Shown here one piece after another: positions 29,214-37,450 of a stretch of 64,000 nt of DNA (position 1 is the stretch's first letter; each line of letters opens with the position of its first letter). The position numbers were made by a program, and so were the translations under genes. Below the pieces are notes generated by a model. That model did no database searches, was not told where the DNA came from, and was given only the letters and a program-made list of their open reading frames with translations. The stretch is from Arthrobacter sp. SDTb3-6 (GTDB taxonomy: Bacteria > Actinomycetota > Actinomycetes > Actinomycetales > Micrococcaceae): the NCBI RefSeq assembly GCF_013376095.1, contig NZ_JAAMFN010000014.1:1-64000 (forward strand), given 5' to 3'.

Positions 29214-29711
29214 GGATGGTGGGGGGCCGGGGTGGTGCAGGTCCTTGAGCGACCGCGCGATGCTGTGCCGGGCCTCGGCCGCCGCCTGGGCCGCCTTGAG
29301 GGTCTCCGCCGTGACGTTGAACCCGGAAACACGCGCCTGCAGCTGGACCAGCTGTGCGGTGAGCATCTCCTCCTGCGCGGCCAGGGCGTCGCGCTGTGAG
29401 AGCAGGTCGCCGTGCTGTTCGGCCATGATGGCCATCCGGCTGCGGGCAGTCTGCGCGGCCCCGGGGTCGGCACCGGCGGCCTGCGGCGCCAGGGCATCCA
29501 TGGCCTTTTTCAGGTCTGCGGCCTGCAGGTCCAGGCGCTGCCGGCTGACGGACACATCCGCCACGCCCCGGCGCATCCGGGCCAGGGCGGCCAGCTGCTT
29601 AAGCTGCGCGTCACCCACGGTGAGCTGGCCGTCGCCGGAGGGGACGGCGTCGTGCTTCCCGGCAGGCGGCGTGCGCCGAAACACGGAGCCAAGGCGCCCA
29701 AAAACAGCCAT
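29202..29711 (-). CDS. Coiled-coil protein of unknown function
   Basis: 169 aa, almost entirely alpha-helical with long heptad-like stretches (about residues 35-150). No membrane segment or catalytic motif is seen. The N-terminus has basic and hydrophobic residues (FGRLGSVFRR). It lies 6 nt downstream of a membrane-anchored helical protein, so the two probably work together; a scaffold or PspA-like role is only a guess. GTG 29714 and ATG 29711 are both possible starts. Confidence 0.65.
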   Translation of the reverse strand: MAVFGRLGSVFRRTPPAGKHDAVPSGDGQLTVGDAQLKQLAALARMRRGVADVSVSRQRLDLQAADLKKAMDALAPQAAGADPGAAQTARSRMAIMAEQHGDLLSQRDALAAQEEMLTAQLVQLQARVSGFNVTAETLKAAQAAAEARHSIARSLKDLHHPGPPPSRSQ

Positions 29712-29717
29712 CACCGG

Positions 29718-30293
29718 TCAGGATTCGCCGAGGTCCGTGTAGGTGGCGGACCATTTCTTGAGCATGATGGCTTCAATTTCCAGGGTGCGGGTGAGGTCCT
29801 TGAAGTCGACGTCGGTCATAGGCGCGGCCGCTGCGGCGAGGGCGCTGCGGATGCCGGTGGACGTCTGGACCACCTGCTCCACGTGGCCGCCGAGCGTCTT
29901 GGCGTAGGCGGCCTGCACGGCCGGGTCCGGCTCGCTTTGCGCCACGAGCAGCTGGTTCTCAAGCACGGTGCCTGCCTGCCGGAGCGTGCCGAAGATGGAA
30001 TTGAGGTTGCCCGTGTACTGGCGTGCGCCCTGGGCCACCGCCAGGCTGCGCTGCGTGGCCTCGAGCGATTCCTGGAGCCGGATCCGCTGCTTCATGACGT
30101 CGCCCAGGGGTCCGCCTGTGGCCTGCGCCCGCACCTTCAGGGCGTTGCGCCTGGCCTGCTCGTACCGGGGGCGGGACCGGTTCACCAGGCCCAGCACGCC
30201 GCGGGAAATGAGCACCGCCAGCGTGATGCCCACCCCGAGGACGACGGCGATCACCACCAGGGCGATGATCAGGACGGCAGTGCCAAAATCCAT
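29718..30293 (-). CDS. Membrane-anchored helical protein
   Basis: 191 aa. One N-terminal membrane helix (about residues 4-32, AVLIIALVVIAVVLGVGITL) is followed by a basic stretch (NRSRPRYEQARRN) and a long helical domain. No family is recognised with confidence. ATG at 30293 has AAGGA upstream; the longer frame from 30455 would run into the divergent promoter. It is the first gene of a two-gene unit with the coiled-coil gene, and divergent from the YccF gene. Confidence 0.65.
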   Translation of the reverse strand: MDFGTAVLIIALVVIAVVLGVGITLAVLISRGVLGLVNRSRPRYEQARRNALKVRAQATGGPLGDVMKQRIRLQESLEATQRSLAVAQGARQYTGNLNSIFGTLRQAGTVLENQLLVAQSEPDPAVQAAYAKTLGGHVEQVVQTSTGIRSALAAAAAPMTDVDFKDLTRTLEIEAIMLKKWSATYTDLGES

Positions 30294-30432
30294 GGTTTTT
30301 GTGTTCCTTACCTGTGCAGCGGGCCCACCTTCGGTGCCAATCAGCGTAGCACCGGAGGCTGGGCCAAAGATCAGGGGCCGGCTCAGGGTGGTCCCTGATG
30401 CGGCCGCGGACGGAACAGGGAAGAATGAAACG

Positions 30433-30837
30433 GTGAAGACCATCCTCAACGTCATCTGGCTGGTGTTCGGCGGCCTGTGGCTGGCCCTCGGCTACTTTTG
30501 TGCCGGCCTCATCTGCTGCGCCCTCATCATCACCATCCCGTGGGGGATCGCCTCCTTCCGGATCGCCGGCTACGCCCTGTGGCCGTTCGGGCGGACGGTC
30601 GTGGACAAGCCCGGCGGCACCGGCCTGGCCAGCACCCTGGGCAATGTCATCTGGATCCTGCTGGCGGGCATCTGGATCGCCATCGGCCACGTCACCACCG
30701 CCGTTGCCATGGCGCTGACCATCATCGGGATTCCGCTGGCCATTGCCAACCTCAAGCTGATCCCCGTCTCGCTCATGCCGCTGGGCAAGCAAATTGTGCC
30801 CACCGGCAGCGCCACTCGTCTAGGCTGGGGCGCATGA
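30433..30837 (+). CDS. YccF-domain membrane protein
   Basis: 134 aa. Two copies of the YccF half-domain are visible: NVIWLVFGGLWLALGYFCAG and NVIWILLAGIWIAIGHV, each followed by an IPxG/A region (IITIPWGIASFRI and TIIGIPLAIANLKL). It is an inner-membrane family of unknown function. GTG at 30433 follows GGGAAG. Its stop overlaps the next gene's start (ATGA). Confidence 0.85.
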   Translation: MKTILNVIWLVFGGLWLALGYFCAGLICCALIITIPWGIASFRIAGYALWPFGRTVVDKPGGTGLASTLGNVIWILLAGIWIAIGHVTTAVAMALTIIGIPLAIANLKLIPVSLMPLGKQIVPTGSATRLGWGA

Positions 30838-31859
30838 ACACGATCCTGCTCGGAGACAACCTCCACGTGAGCCCCCTGGGCTTCGGCGGCATGGCCCTCA
30901 CCCCCGTGTACGGCGAGGTGGACCCCGCAGAGGCCCTGCGGACCCTGCACCATGCCGTGGACGCCGGCGTGTCCTTCATCGACACCGCGAACATCTACGG
31001 GGCGGGCTCGAATGAGGAGCTGATCGCCCAACTGCTCAAGACCCGGCGCGGCGAGGTCCAGCTGGCCACCAAGTTCTCCCTGGTGGGCAGCCCGGCGGCG
31101 GGGTACTCCGACATCCGGGGCGACGCCGCCCATGTCCGGCAGTCCATCGACGAATCCCTGCGCCGCCTCGGCACGGACACCATTGACCTTTACTACATGC
31201 ACCGCCGGGACGTCCGGGTGCCCATCGAGGAAACCGTGGGCGCCATGGCTGAACTCGTCACGGCCGGCAAGGTCCGCCACCTGGGACTGTCCGAGGTCAC
31301 CGCCCCCGAACTCCGTGCCGCCCACGCGGTCCACCCCATTGCGGCCGTGCAAAGCGAATGGTCCATCTGGAGCCGCGACGTCGAAGCGCAGGTGGTCCCG
31401 GCCGCCGCCGAGCTGGGTGTGGGAATGGTTCCCTACTCTCCCCTGGGCCGCGGATTCCTCACCGGCACCGTCCATGCGCAGGACCTGGGTCCCGGCGACT
31501 TCCGGCACAAAATCCCCCGCTTCGCCGTCGACGCCATGGACGCCAACCAGTCCGTGGTCGACGCCGTCCGCCAGGTCGCGGAACAGCTCGCCGCGGCGTC
31601 GGGCCGGGCAGTGACGCCGGCCCAGGTGGCCCTGGCCTGGCTGTACGCCCAGGGACGGAGCCTCAATGTCACAGTTGTGCCAATTCCCGGCACGCGGCGG
31701 GCGGCCCGCATCGACGAGAACCTCGGCGCCCTGGCCCTTGAGCTGGCCCCGGCACAGCTGGAGGTCCTGGGCCGGGCCGCGGCACGGGTCGTGGGCTTCC
31801 GTGCCAGGGACCGCTCCTGGGTGTCCGTGGGGCGGGAACAGCAGGACGGGGACGCGTAA
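30834..31859 (+). CDS. Aldo/keto reductase
   Basis: 341 aa. Tetrad residues are in SFIDTANIYGAG (Asp, Tyr), LATKFS (Lys) and YYMHRRD (His); VVPIPGTRRAARIDEN is the cofactor loop. It resembles the reductase at 26504 in length and motif order. The ATG overlaps the YccF stop by 4 nt, but TAGGCT (30821-30826) ends 7 nt before it, so it may also have its own leaderless transcript. Confidence 0.9.
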   Translation: MNTILLGDNLHVSPLGFGGMALTPVYGEVDPAEALRTLHHAVDAGVSFIDTANIYGAGSNEELIAQLLKTRRGEVQLATKFSLVGSPAAGYSDIRGDAAHVRQSIDESLRRLGTDTIDLYYMHRRDVRVPIEETVGAMAELVTAGKVRHLGLSEVTAPELRAAHAVHPIAAVQSEWSIWSRDVEAQVVPAAAELGVGMVPYSPLGRGFLTGTVHAQDLGPGDFRHKIPRFAVDAMDANQSVVDAVRQVAEQLAAASGRAVTPAQVALAWLYAQGRSLNVTVVPIPGTRRAARIDENLGALALELAPAQLEVLGRAAARVVGFRARDRSWVSVGREQQDGDA

Positions 31860-31868
31860 GCTTGGCCT

Positions 31869-32102
31869 ATGCGTAAAAAAGCCGATTGGCTGGACCTGAC
31901 GGTCCAGTTCGCCAGTTTCGCGGCCATGTGCCTGGTGCTGTCGCTGACCCGCTTCGCCCTGCCGCTGAAGATCGTGCTGGCCTTTGGCATATCAATCGCC
32001 ATTTCCGGCGCCTGGGCCTACTACAAGCGGCAGGCGCGCCGGCGGCAGACCGAACCCAAGCGCATGCATGTGTACAGCATCAAGGATGTGGACGAAAACT
32101 AG
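31869..32102 (+). CDS. Small membrane protein
   Basis: 77 aa with two hydrophobic segments (about 12-29 and 32-50) and a basic tail (YYKRQARRRQTEPKRMHVYS). No family is recognised. TAAGCT ends 6 nt before the ATG (leaderless). Its TAG stop shares one base with the GTG start of the HutD/Ves gene (TAGTG), so translation of the pair is probably coupled. Confidence 0.7.
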   Translation: MRKKADWLDLTVQFASFAAMCLVLSLTRFALPLKIVLAFGISIAISGAWAYYKRQARRRQTEPKRMHVYSIKDVDEN

Positions 32103-32719
32103 TGGAAATCATTCGCTACGCCTCACTCAAGCCCGCGCCCTGGGCCAACGGCGGCGGCGTCACCCGCCAGCTCGCGGCCGGCACCCCGGGCTCAACCACG
32201 CTCGGCGCGGGCGCCAAGGGCGACGCCTGGGACTGGCGCATCAGCATTGCCGAGGTGGGGAAGGCGGGCCCGTTTTCGGCGCTCCCCGGCATTGACCGGA
32301 TCCTGACCATCATCAACGGCGAGCTCATCGCGCTGAGCATCGACGGCACCGAACAGGCCCTGGAAAAGTTCCGCCCGTTCCGTTTCTCCGGCGACTCGGA
32401 CACCTCCGCCAGCCTGCCCACGGGCCCGCTCACGGACCTGAACCTGATGACCCGCCGAGGCGTGTTCAAGGGTTACGCCACCATCCTGGAACTGTCCAAG
32501 AAGCGCCCGCACCCCGTGTTTGACGGCCAGTTTGCCGTGCTCCTGCAGGGCAGCGCCGACGTGGTCCAGGAATCGCTGGACGACGCCGGCAACCCCTCGG
32601 GCACGCTGGTCGCCGACACCTTGGGCAGGTTCGACGCCGTGGCGGGAGCCAAGAACATGCCGCACCTCTCCGGCCGCGGCTTCCTGGCCGTGCTGAGCAT
32701 CGACCCCGCCGCGGGCTGA
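32102..32719 (+). CDS. HutD/Ves family cupin-like protein
   Basis: 205 aa. KPAPWANGGGVTRQL at the N-terminus, WRISIAEVGKAGPFSALPGI and DRILTIINGEL are signature segments of the HutD/Ves family, a bicupin fold often linked to histidine use or temperature response. There is no hut gene nearby, so the pathway is unknown. GTG at 32102 overlaps the previous stop. Confidence 0.85.
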   Translation: MEIIRYASLKPAPWANGGGVTRQLAAGTPGSTTLGAGAKGDAWDWRISIAEVGKAGPFSALPGIDRILTIINGELIALSIDGTEQALEKFRPFRFSGDSDTSASLPTGPLTDLNLMTRRGVFKGYATILELSKKRPHPVFDGQFAVLLQGSADVVQESLDDAGNPSGTLVADTLGRFDAVAGAKNMPHLSGRGFLAVLSIDPAAG

Positions 32720-32781
32720 ACGCCCAAAAACTGAACGCCCAAACCTGAGGGCCCAAACCTGAGGGCCCAAACCTGAGGGCC
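32716..32781 (+). repeat. 14-bp tandem repeat, about 4.6 copies
   Basis: Units beginning CTGA(A/G)(C/G)GCCCAAA at 32716, 32731, 32745, 32759 and 32773. The first copy contains the stop codon of the HutD/Ves gene. The last copies are identical, which suggests recent slippage. Confidence 0.8.
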
Positions 32782-32793
32782 AGGCCCCGCAGC

Positions 32794-33000
32794 CTACCCG
32801 GCGGCCGCGCCCTTCTCCCACACGACCCGGATCTTCACGCCGCCAAGGTCGGTGTGCTCAATGTTCGTCTTGATTTCGGCGGGCAGCGCACCCATCTCGG
32901 CAATCCTGCGCTCGTAGCCCTGCACCAGGACGGCCAGGGACTCCTGCGTCCACTCGCCTTCGGGAACAAGTGTTGAAATCTCGACATCGCCTGCAGCCAT
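32794..33000 (-). CDS. Small conserved-looking protein, function unknown
   Basis: 68 aa (MAAGDVEISTLVPEGEWT start; a charged helix; then GGVKIRVVWEKG). ATG at 33000 has GGGAG about 9 nt upstream. Codon use is like the neighbours. I do not recognise a family. The longer frame from 33033 lacks a ribosome binding site. Confidence 0.55.
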   Translation of the reverse strand: MAAGDVEISTLVPEGEWTQESLAVLVQGYERRIAEMGALPAEIKTNIEHTDLGGVKIRVVWEKGAAAG

Positions 33001-33136
33001 GGTCCTAGCTCCCGTCCATCGGTGCGCCGGCACCCCCTCGCGGCAGGCCGGCTGTGGTTCCCACGCTAAATCCTCCGGGGCCCGGGTTCAAGCCCCCGGC
33101 GGATATCGCCTCCCTGGCCGGGCCGGTCGTTAACGG

Positions 33137-33171
33137 ACGACGCCGGCACCCAAGTTGGGTGCCGGCGTCGT
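33137..33171 (-). terminator. Terminator of the DEAD-box helicase gene
   Basis: A perfect 15-bp stem ACGACGCCGGCACCC with a 5-nt loop, 22 nt behind the helicase stop on the minus strand. There is no clear T-run. Confidence 0.7.
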
Positions 33172-33192
33172 CATTTGCACGAAGCGTGGGGA

Positions 33193-34881
33193 TTAGCGCC
33201 CGCGGCGCTGGTTTGACGCCGGTGCCGAGGCGCGGCGCGAACCGCCGGAGCGTGCACCGCCGGAGCGGGATCCGCCGGTTCCGCCGCCGTTGGCGTTGTA
33301 GCTGCCGCCGGACGTCCCGCCGGTGGTGGAGGACCAGACGGCGGAGGAGCCGGTGCCGCGCGAAGCGCTGCGCGGGGCGTCGTTGCGGTGCGAGGAACCC
33401 TGGGGTGCGCGCTTTCCGCGGGCCACGTCGCCGTCGCGTGCCGGGCGGCCTTCACCCGAACGTGCCGGGCGGGCGGCGCCGCCGAAGCGGGCAGCCTGCG
33501 GCTGGCCTTCGCGGCGCTCGGAACGGTTTCCGGCTGCCGGAGCGTCGGCGGATACACGCCCGCGGCCGCCACGGCCGCCGCGGCCGCCGGCGCTGGGGGC
33601 TGCGCCGCGGCGGGCACGCTTGCGCTCGGCGTTGGCGCCGGTCGACGAGCCGCCGCCCTGGGCGGGCTGCTTGGCTGCCAGGAGGGCTGCGCGGGTGCGG
33701 GGGTCGACCTTCTCGGCAACCTCGCCCACCAAGGCAGCGACGGACGGCGAGGAGGCCGTAACCCGCTCAAAGGTGACGTTCACGCCGGCAGCGCGCATCA
33801 GCTTCTTCACGTCGTTCTGCTGCTCGGGGAGCGTCAAGGTGACCACCACGCCGTCGTGCCCGGCACGGGCGGTGCGGCCGGAGCGGTGCAGGTAGGCCTT
33901 GTGCTCGGTCGGCGGGTCGACGTGGATAACGAGCTCGATGTCGTCCACGTGCACGCCGCGGGCGGCAACGTCGGTGGCGACCAGGACGCGGACGTCGCCG
34001 GAGGCGAACTCGGCCAGGTTCCGGTCACGGGCGTTCTGCGAGAGGTTCCCATGCAGGTCCACGGCGGGGATCCCGGCGTCGGTCAGGGTCTTGGCCAGCT
34101 TGCGGGCGTGGTGCTTGGTGCGCATGAACAGGATCCGGCGGCCCGCGCCGGAGGCCAGCTCCACGATGACCTGCTTCTTCACGGTGGCATCGTTGAGGAC
34201 CAGCACGTGGTGCTCCATGGTGGAGACGGCTGCCTTGGGCTCGTCCACCGAGTGGGTGAGCTGGTTGGAGAGGTAGCGCTGGACAATTTTGTCCACGCCG
34301 TTGTCCAGTGTGGCGGAGAACAGCATGCGCTGGCCCTGCGTGGGCGTGGTGTCCAGCAGGCGTTTGACCACGGGCAGGAAGCCGAGATCGGCCATGTGGT
34401 CGGCCTCGTCCAGGACGGTGACCTCCACGCTTTCCAGCGACACGATGCGCTGCTTCATCAGGTCTTCGAGGCGGCCGGGGCAGGCGATCACAATGTCAAC
34501 GCCGGCGCGCAGCGCCTTTTCCTGGCGGGCCTGCGAGACGCCGCCGTAGATGACGGTGGTGTTCAGCCCCATGGCCTTGGCCAGCGGCTCGATGGTGTTG
34601 TTCAGCTGGGTGGCCAGCTCGCGGGTGGGGGCCAGCACCAGGCCCATGGGGCGTCCGGGCTTGCGGAAGTACGGCGCCTCGCGCCCGGCCAGGCGGGCGA
34701 CGAGCGGGATCGCGAAGGCGACGGTCTTGCCGGAGCCGGTGCGGCCGCGGCCCAGGACGTCGCGCCCGGCGAGCGTGTCCGGGAGGGTCTTGACCTGGAT
34801 GGGGAATGCTTCCTCAATGCCGTTGGAGGCAAGCGAAGCAACGATTTCCTTGGGCGCGCCAAGGGCAGCAAAAGTTGTCAT
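33193..34881 (-). CDS. DEAD-box RNA helicase
   Basis: 562 aa. Motifs in order: Q motif (FPIQ), motif I GRGRTGSGKT, Ia PTRELATQ, II DEAD in VLDEADHM, III SAT, then helicase C with VATDVAARGVHVD and HRSGRTARAGH. The C-terminal about 150 residues are basic, Arg/Gly/Ser-rich and disordered, typical of actinobacterial RhlE/CsdA-like helicases that remodel RNA in the cold and in ribosome assembly. A 5' leader of over 100 nt may be present, since the 222 bp to the next gene are rather AT-rich with scattered TTGACA-like motifs. Confidence 0.93.
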   Translation of the reverse strand: MTTFAALGAPKEIVASLASNGIEEAFPIQVKTLPDTLAGRDVLGRGRTGSGKTVAFAIPLVARLAGREAPYFRKPGRPMGLVLAPTRELATQLNNTIEPLAKAMGLNTTVIYGGVSQARQEKALRAGVDIVIACPGRLEDLMKQRIVSLESVEVTVLDEADHMADLGFLPVVKRLLDTTPTQGQRMLFSATLDNGVDKIVQRYLSNQLTHSVDEPKAAVSTMEHHVLVLNDATVKKQVIVELASGAGRRILFMRTKHHARKLAKTLTDAGIPAVDLHGNLSQNARDRNLAEFASGDVRVLVATDVAARGVHVDDIELVIHVDPPTEHKAYLHRSGRTARAGHDGVVVTLTLPEQQNDVKKLMRAAGVNVTFERVTASSPSVAALVGEVAEKVDPRTRAALLAAKQPAQGGGSSTGANAERKRARRGAAPSAGGRGGRGGRGRVSADAPAAGNRSERREGQPQAARFGGAARPARSGEGRPARDGDVARGKRAPQGSSHRNDAPRSASRGTGSSAVWSSTTGGTSGGSYNANGGGTGGSRSGGARSGGSRRASAPASNQRRGR

Positions 34882-35103
34882 GTAAAGAGGGAATCCTTCT
34901 TAAGGCGGTTCAACGGCCCACGGCCGGTTTTGACCACGGGTTCGCCGATTCAATGCCAGAGCGTGTCAACCGCGGGCGCTTCGCAGCACATCCGATGCGG
35001 GACAAGTTGAATGCGTTCATCGACGCAGAATGCGCCGTAAACGCATTAAGTATTCACATTCTATCAGGCGGACGACGCCGGGCCGTCACCTTGGTGGGGC
35101 ATC

Positions 35104-36096
35104 TCACCTTGGCGGCAGCGCCGTGCCGTCCAGCCGCAGCCTCCTGCCGACCCGCTTGAGGCAGGCCAGCATCACCACGGTTTCCTGCAGTTCAATGTCC
35201 GGAATGTTCTGCTGCAGGGTCAGCTCCACGTCCATGATGTCCGCCACCGACCGCAGCCACATGATGATGGTGAAGTTGCTTCGTCCCGTGGTGGAGGCCA
35301 GGAACCTGACAAAGGGCAGCTGCCGCAGGGTGGCGGCGGCCGCCTCGTGCCGCCCGGCGGGCACCTTGGCAAACCACTGGCACGTCACCGGATAGCCGGA
35401 GAGCGACTGTGCCATGTCGCAGCGCAGGGACAAGGTGCCCGAGCCCAGGACCCGGTTCAGCTGCCGCTGCACCGTGGCCGGCGTCCGTCCCAGCCCCCGT
35501 GCCATTGAGGCGGCGGTGGCGCGGCCGTCACGTGCCAGGAGCGGCAGCAGGTCCAGGTGGCTCGGGGGAAGGCGGCCGGGCTGGCGTTCCGGCCGGGGAG
35601 GCGGGCGCAATTGCTGCTGCTGGGCGCGTGAGAGTGCATTCAGCCGCCAGGAGCTGCCGTTGAAATGCTGGCGCGTGCACAGCGACACGTCATAGCCAAG
35701 CACGCCGTCGATCGCCCGGATGCGGGGTATGACTTCCGTGCTGAGCTGGGCCATTGAGTCCGTAATCACCGTCAGCATCAGGGCGCGGCTGCTGGCGGTC
35801 TGTTCCACCGTGATGACCTCGGCAATGGCACACAGCGCGTCCACCACCCCTGACTGGCCCTCCGTGACGGCATCCACGCCAATGAAGGACAACGACACTT
35901 CCTGGGGGTCACCCAGCGCGTGTGCCGTAACCCAGGCGGCACCCGACGCGGCCAGGCGGTCCCAGCGGGCCGCCGCGCTGGTCGGGTGCACTCCCAGCGC
36001 GGCGCCCACGTCAACCCACCCGGCCCGCGGATCAATCTGCAGGGCATGGATGAGCGACAGGTCCTCTTCGCTCAGCGGTGCATGAAACTTTGCCAT
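35104..36096 (-). CDS. Tandem Lrp/AsnC-family regulator
   Basis: 330 aa, about twice a normal Lrp. Two modules are visible: HTH 1 near residues 8-50 (LSEEDLSLIHALQIDPRAGW, VHPTSAAARWDRL) and HTH 2 near 178-220 (LLPLLARDGRATAASMARGL, RTPATVQRQLNRVL), each followed by an AsnC-type alpha-beta ligand domain (the second with VTCQWFAKVPAG). It is divergent from an M20 amidohydrolase and MFS pair, which it probably controls. ATG 36096 or 36114 could be the start; neither has a clear ribosome binding site. Confidence 0.85.
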   Translation of the reverse strand: MAKFHAPLSEEDLSLIHALQIDPRAGWVDVGAALGVHPTSAAARWDRLAASGAAWVTAHALGDPQEVSLSFIGVDAVTEGQSGVVDALCAIAEVITVEQTASSRALMLTVITDSMAQLSTEVIPRIRAIDGVLGYDVSLCTRQHFNGSSWRLNALSRAQQQQLRPPPRPERQPGRLPPSHLDLLPLLARDGRATAASMARGLGRTPATVQRQLNRVLGSGTLSLRCDMAQSLSGYPVTCQWFAKVPAGRHEAAAATLRQLPFVRFLASTTGRSNFTIIMWLRSVADIMDVELTLQQNIPDIELQETVVMLACLKRVGRRLRLDGTALPPR

Positions 36097-36100
36097 TTGA

Positions 36101-36121
36101 TGAAATCTTTGCATAATTTCA
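36101..36121. promoter_or_regulatory. Operator-like inverted repeat between lrp-type gene and amidohydrolase
   Basis: TGAAAT-N9-ATTTCA with a further TGAAAC nearby (36083), in an AT-rich patch. AT-rich dyads are usual for Lrp/AsnC proteins. A TATGAT (36136-36141) downstream may be the -10 for the plus-strand genes. Confidence 0.45.
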
Positions 36122-36190
36122 TGGATTTGGGCAGCTATGATTCAACTCACCCCACACTTTTAACCACAGCCCATCCCTTCAGGAGTTCCC

Positions 36191-37432
36191 ATGTCATTAT
36201 CCGCCGCAGACCTCACCGAGGATCTTGTGCGCTTCCGCCACGAGATGCACCGGCATCCCGAAATCGGCCTGGACCTGCCCCGCACGCAGGAGCGTGTCCT
36301 GACGGCCCTGGACGGGCTGGGGTACGAAATTTCCCTGGGCACGGACACCACCTCCGTCACCGCCGTGCTGCGCGGCGGCGCCCCCGGCCACGCATCGGTG
36401 GACGGCGGCAAGCCGGTGGTGCTGCTCCGGGCGGACATGGACGCCCTGCCCGTCCAGGAACGCAGCGGCGTCAGCTACACCTCCCGCATTGACGGCGCCA
36501 TGCACGCCTGCGGCCACGACCTCCACACCGCCATGCTCACCGGTGCCGCCACCCTGCTGGCGGACCGTCGCGAACAGCTGGCCGGCGATGTGGTCCTGAT
36601 GTTCCAGCCCGGCGAGGAAGGCCTCGACGGCGCGTCAGTCATGATCCGTGAGGGCGTCCTGGACGCCGCCGGCCGCCGGGCCGATGCCGCGTTCGGCATG
36701 CACGTCTTCTCCGGACTCGCCCCACACGGGCAGTTCGTCACCAAGCCCGGCGTCATGATGAGCGCCTCCGACGGCCTGGTGGTCACGGTGCTGGGCGCCG
36801 GCGGCCACGGTTCCGCCCCGCACATGGCCAAGGACCCGGTGCCCGCCGTCACCGAAATCGTCACCGCCCTGCAGGTCATGGTCACCCGCCAGTTCGACAT
36901 GTTCGACCCCGTGGTGCTCAGTGTGGGCCTGCTGCAGGCCGGCACCAAGCGCAATGTCATCCCGGAATCCGCCCACTTTGAAGCCACCATCCGCACCTTC
37001 TCGGAAGCATCCCGCGAGCGGATGCGCCTGGCCGTGCCGCGGCTGGTGAAAAACATTGCCGCCGCCCACGGACTGGACGTGGATGTTGACTACCAGACGG
37101 AATACCCCGTCAGCATCACTGACACCACCGAAACCGGGCACGCGGAGCGCATCATCTCCGGCATGTTCGACTCCGAACGCCTGACCCGCCTGGCCACCCC
37201 CATCAGCGGTTCCGAGGACTTCTCCCACGTCATGGCCGCCGTGCCCGGCACGTTCATCGGCCTCAGCGCCGTTGCACCGGGCGCGGACCACACCGCCACG
37301 GCCTTCAACCACTCCCCCCACGCCACGTTCGACGACGCCGTCCTCACCGACGGTGCCGCCCTCTACGCCGAGCTGGCCACCAGCCGCCTGGCTTCCCTCT
37401 CCACCGCTTCCCCGGCACTCGCCGCACTCTAA
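36191..37432 (+). CDS. M20-family amidohydrolase (hippurate hydrolase-like)
   Basis: 413 aa. Metal-binding sites typical of the M20D/IAA-amino-acid hydrolase group: RADMDALPVQE, MHACGHDLHTAML (Cys and His ligands), QPGEEG, and SGSEDFSHV near the end. It should release an amino acid from an N-acyl conjugate in the cytoplasm. CAGGAG lies 5 nt before the ATG. The MFS transporter follows after 18 nt, so the pair probably imports and splits an acyl-amino acid under the divergent Lrp-type regulator. Confidence 0.9.
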   Translation: MSLSAADLTEDLVRFRHEMHRHPEIGLDLPRTQERVLTALDGLGYEISLGTDTTSVTAVLRGGAPGHASVDGGKPVVLLRADMDALPVQERSGVSYTSRIDGAMHACGHDLHTAMLTGAATLLADRREQLAGDVVLMFQPGEEGLDGASVMIREGVLDAAGRRADAAFGMHVFSGLAPHGQFVTKPGVMMSASDGLVVTVLGAGGHGSAPHMAKDPVPAVTEIVTALQVMVTRQFDMFDPVVLSVGLLQAGTKRNVIPESAHFEATIRTFSEASRERMRLAVPRLVKNIAAAHGLDVDVDYQTEYPVSITDTTETGHAERIISGMFDSERLTRLATPISGSEDFSHVMAAVPGTFIGLSAVAPGADHTATAFNHSPHATFDDAVLTDGAALYAELATSRLASLSTASPALAAL

Positions 37433-37450
37433 CTTTTCGAAGGCATCCCC

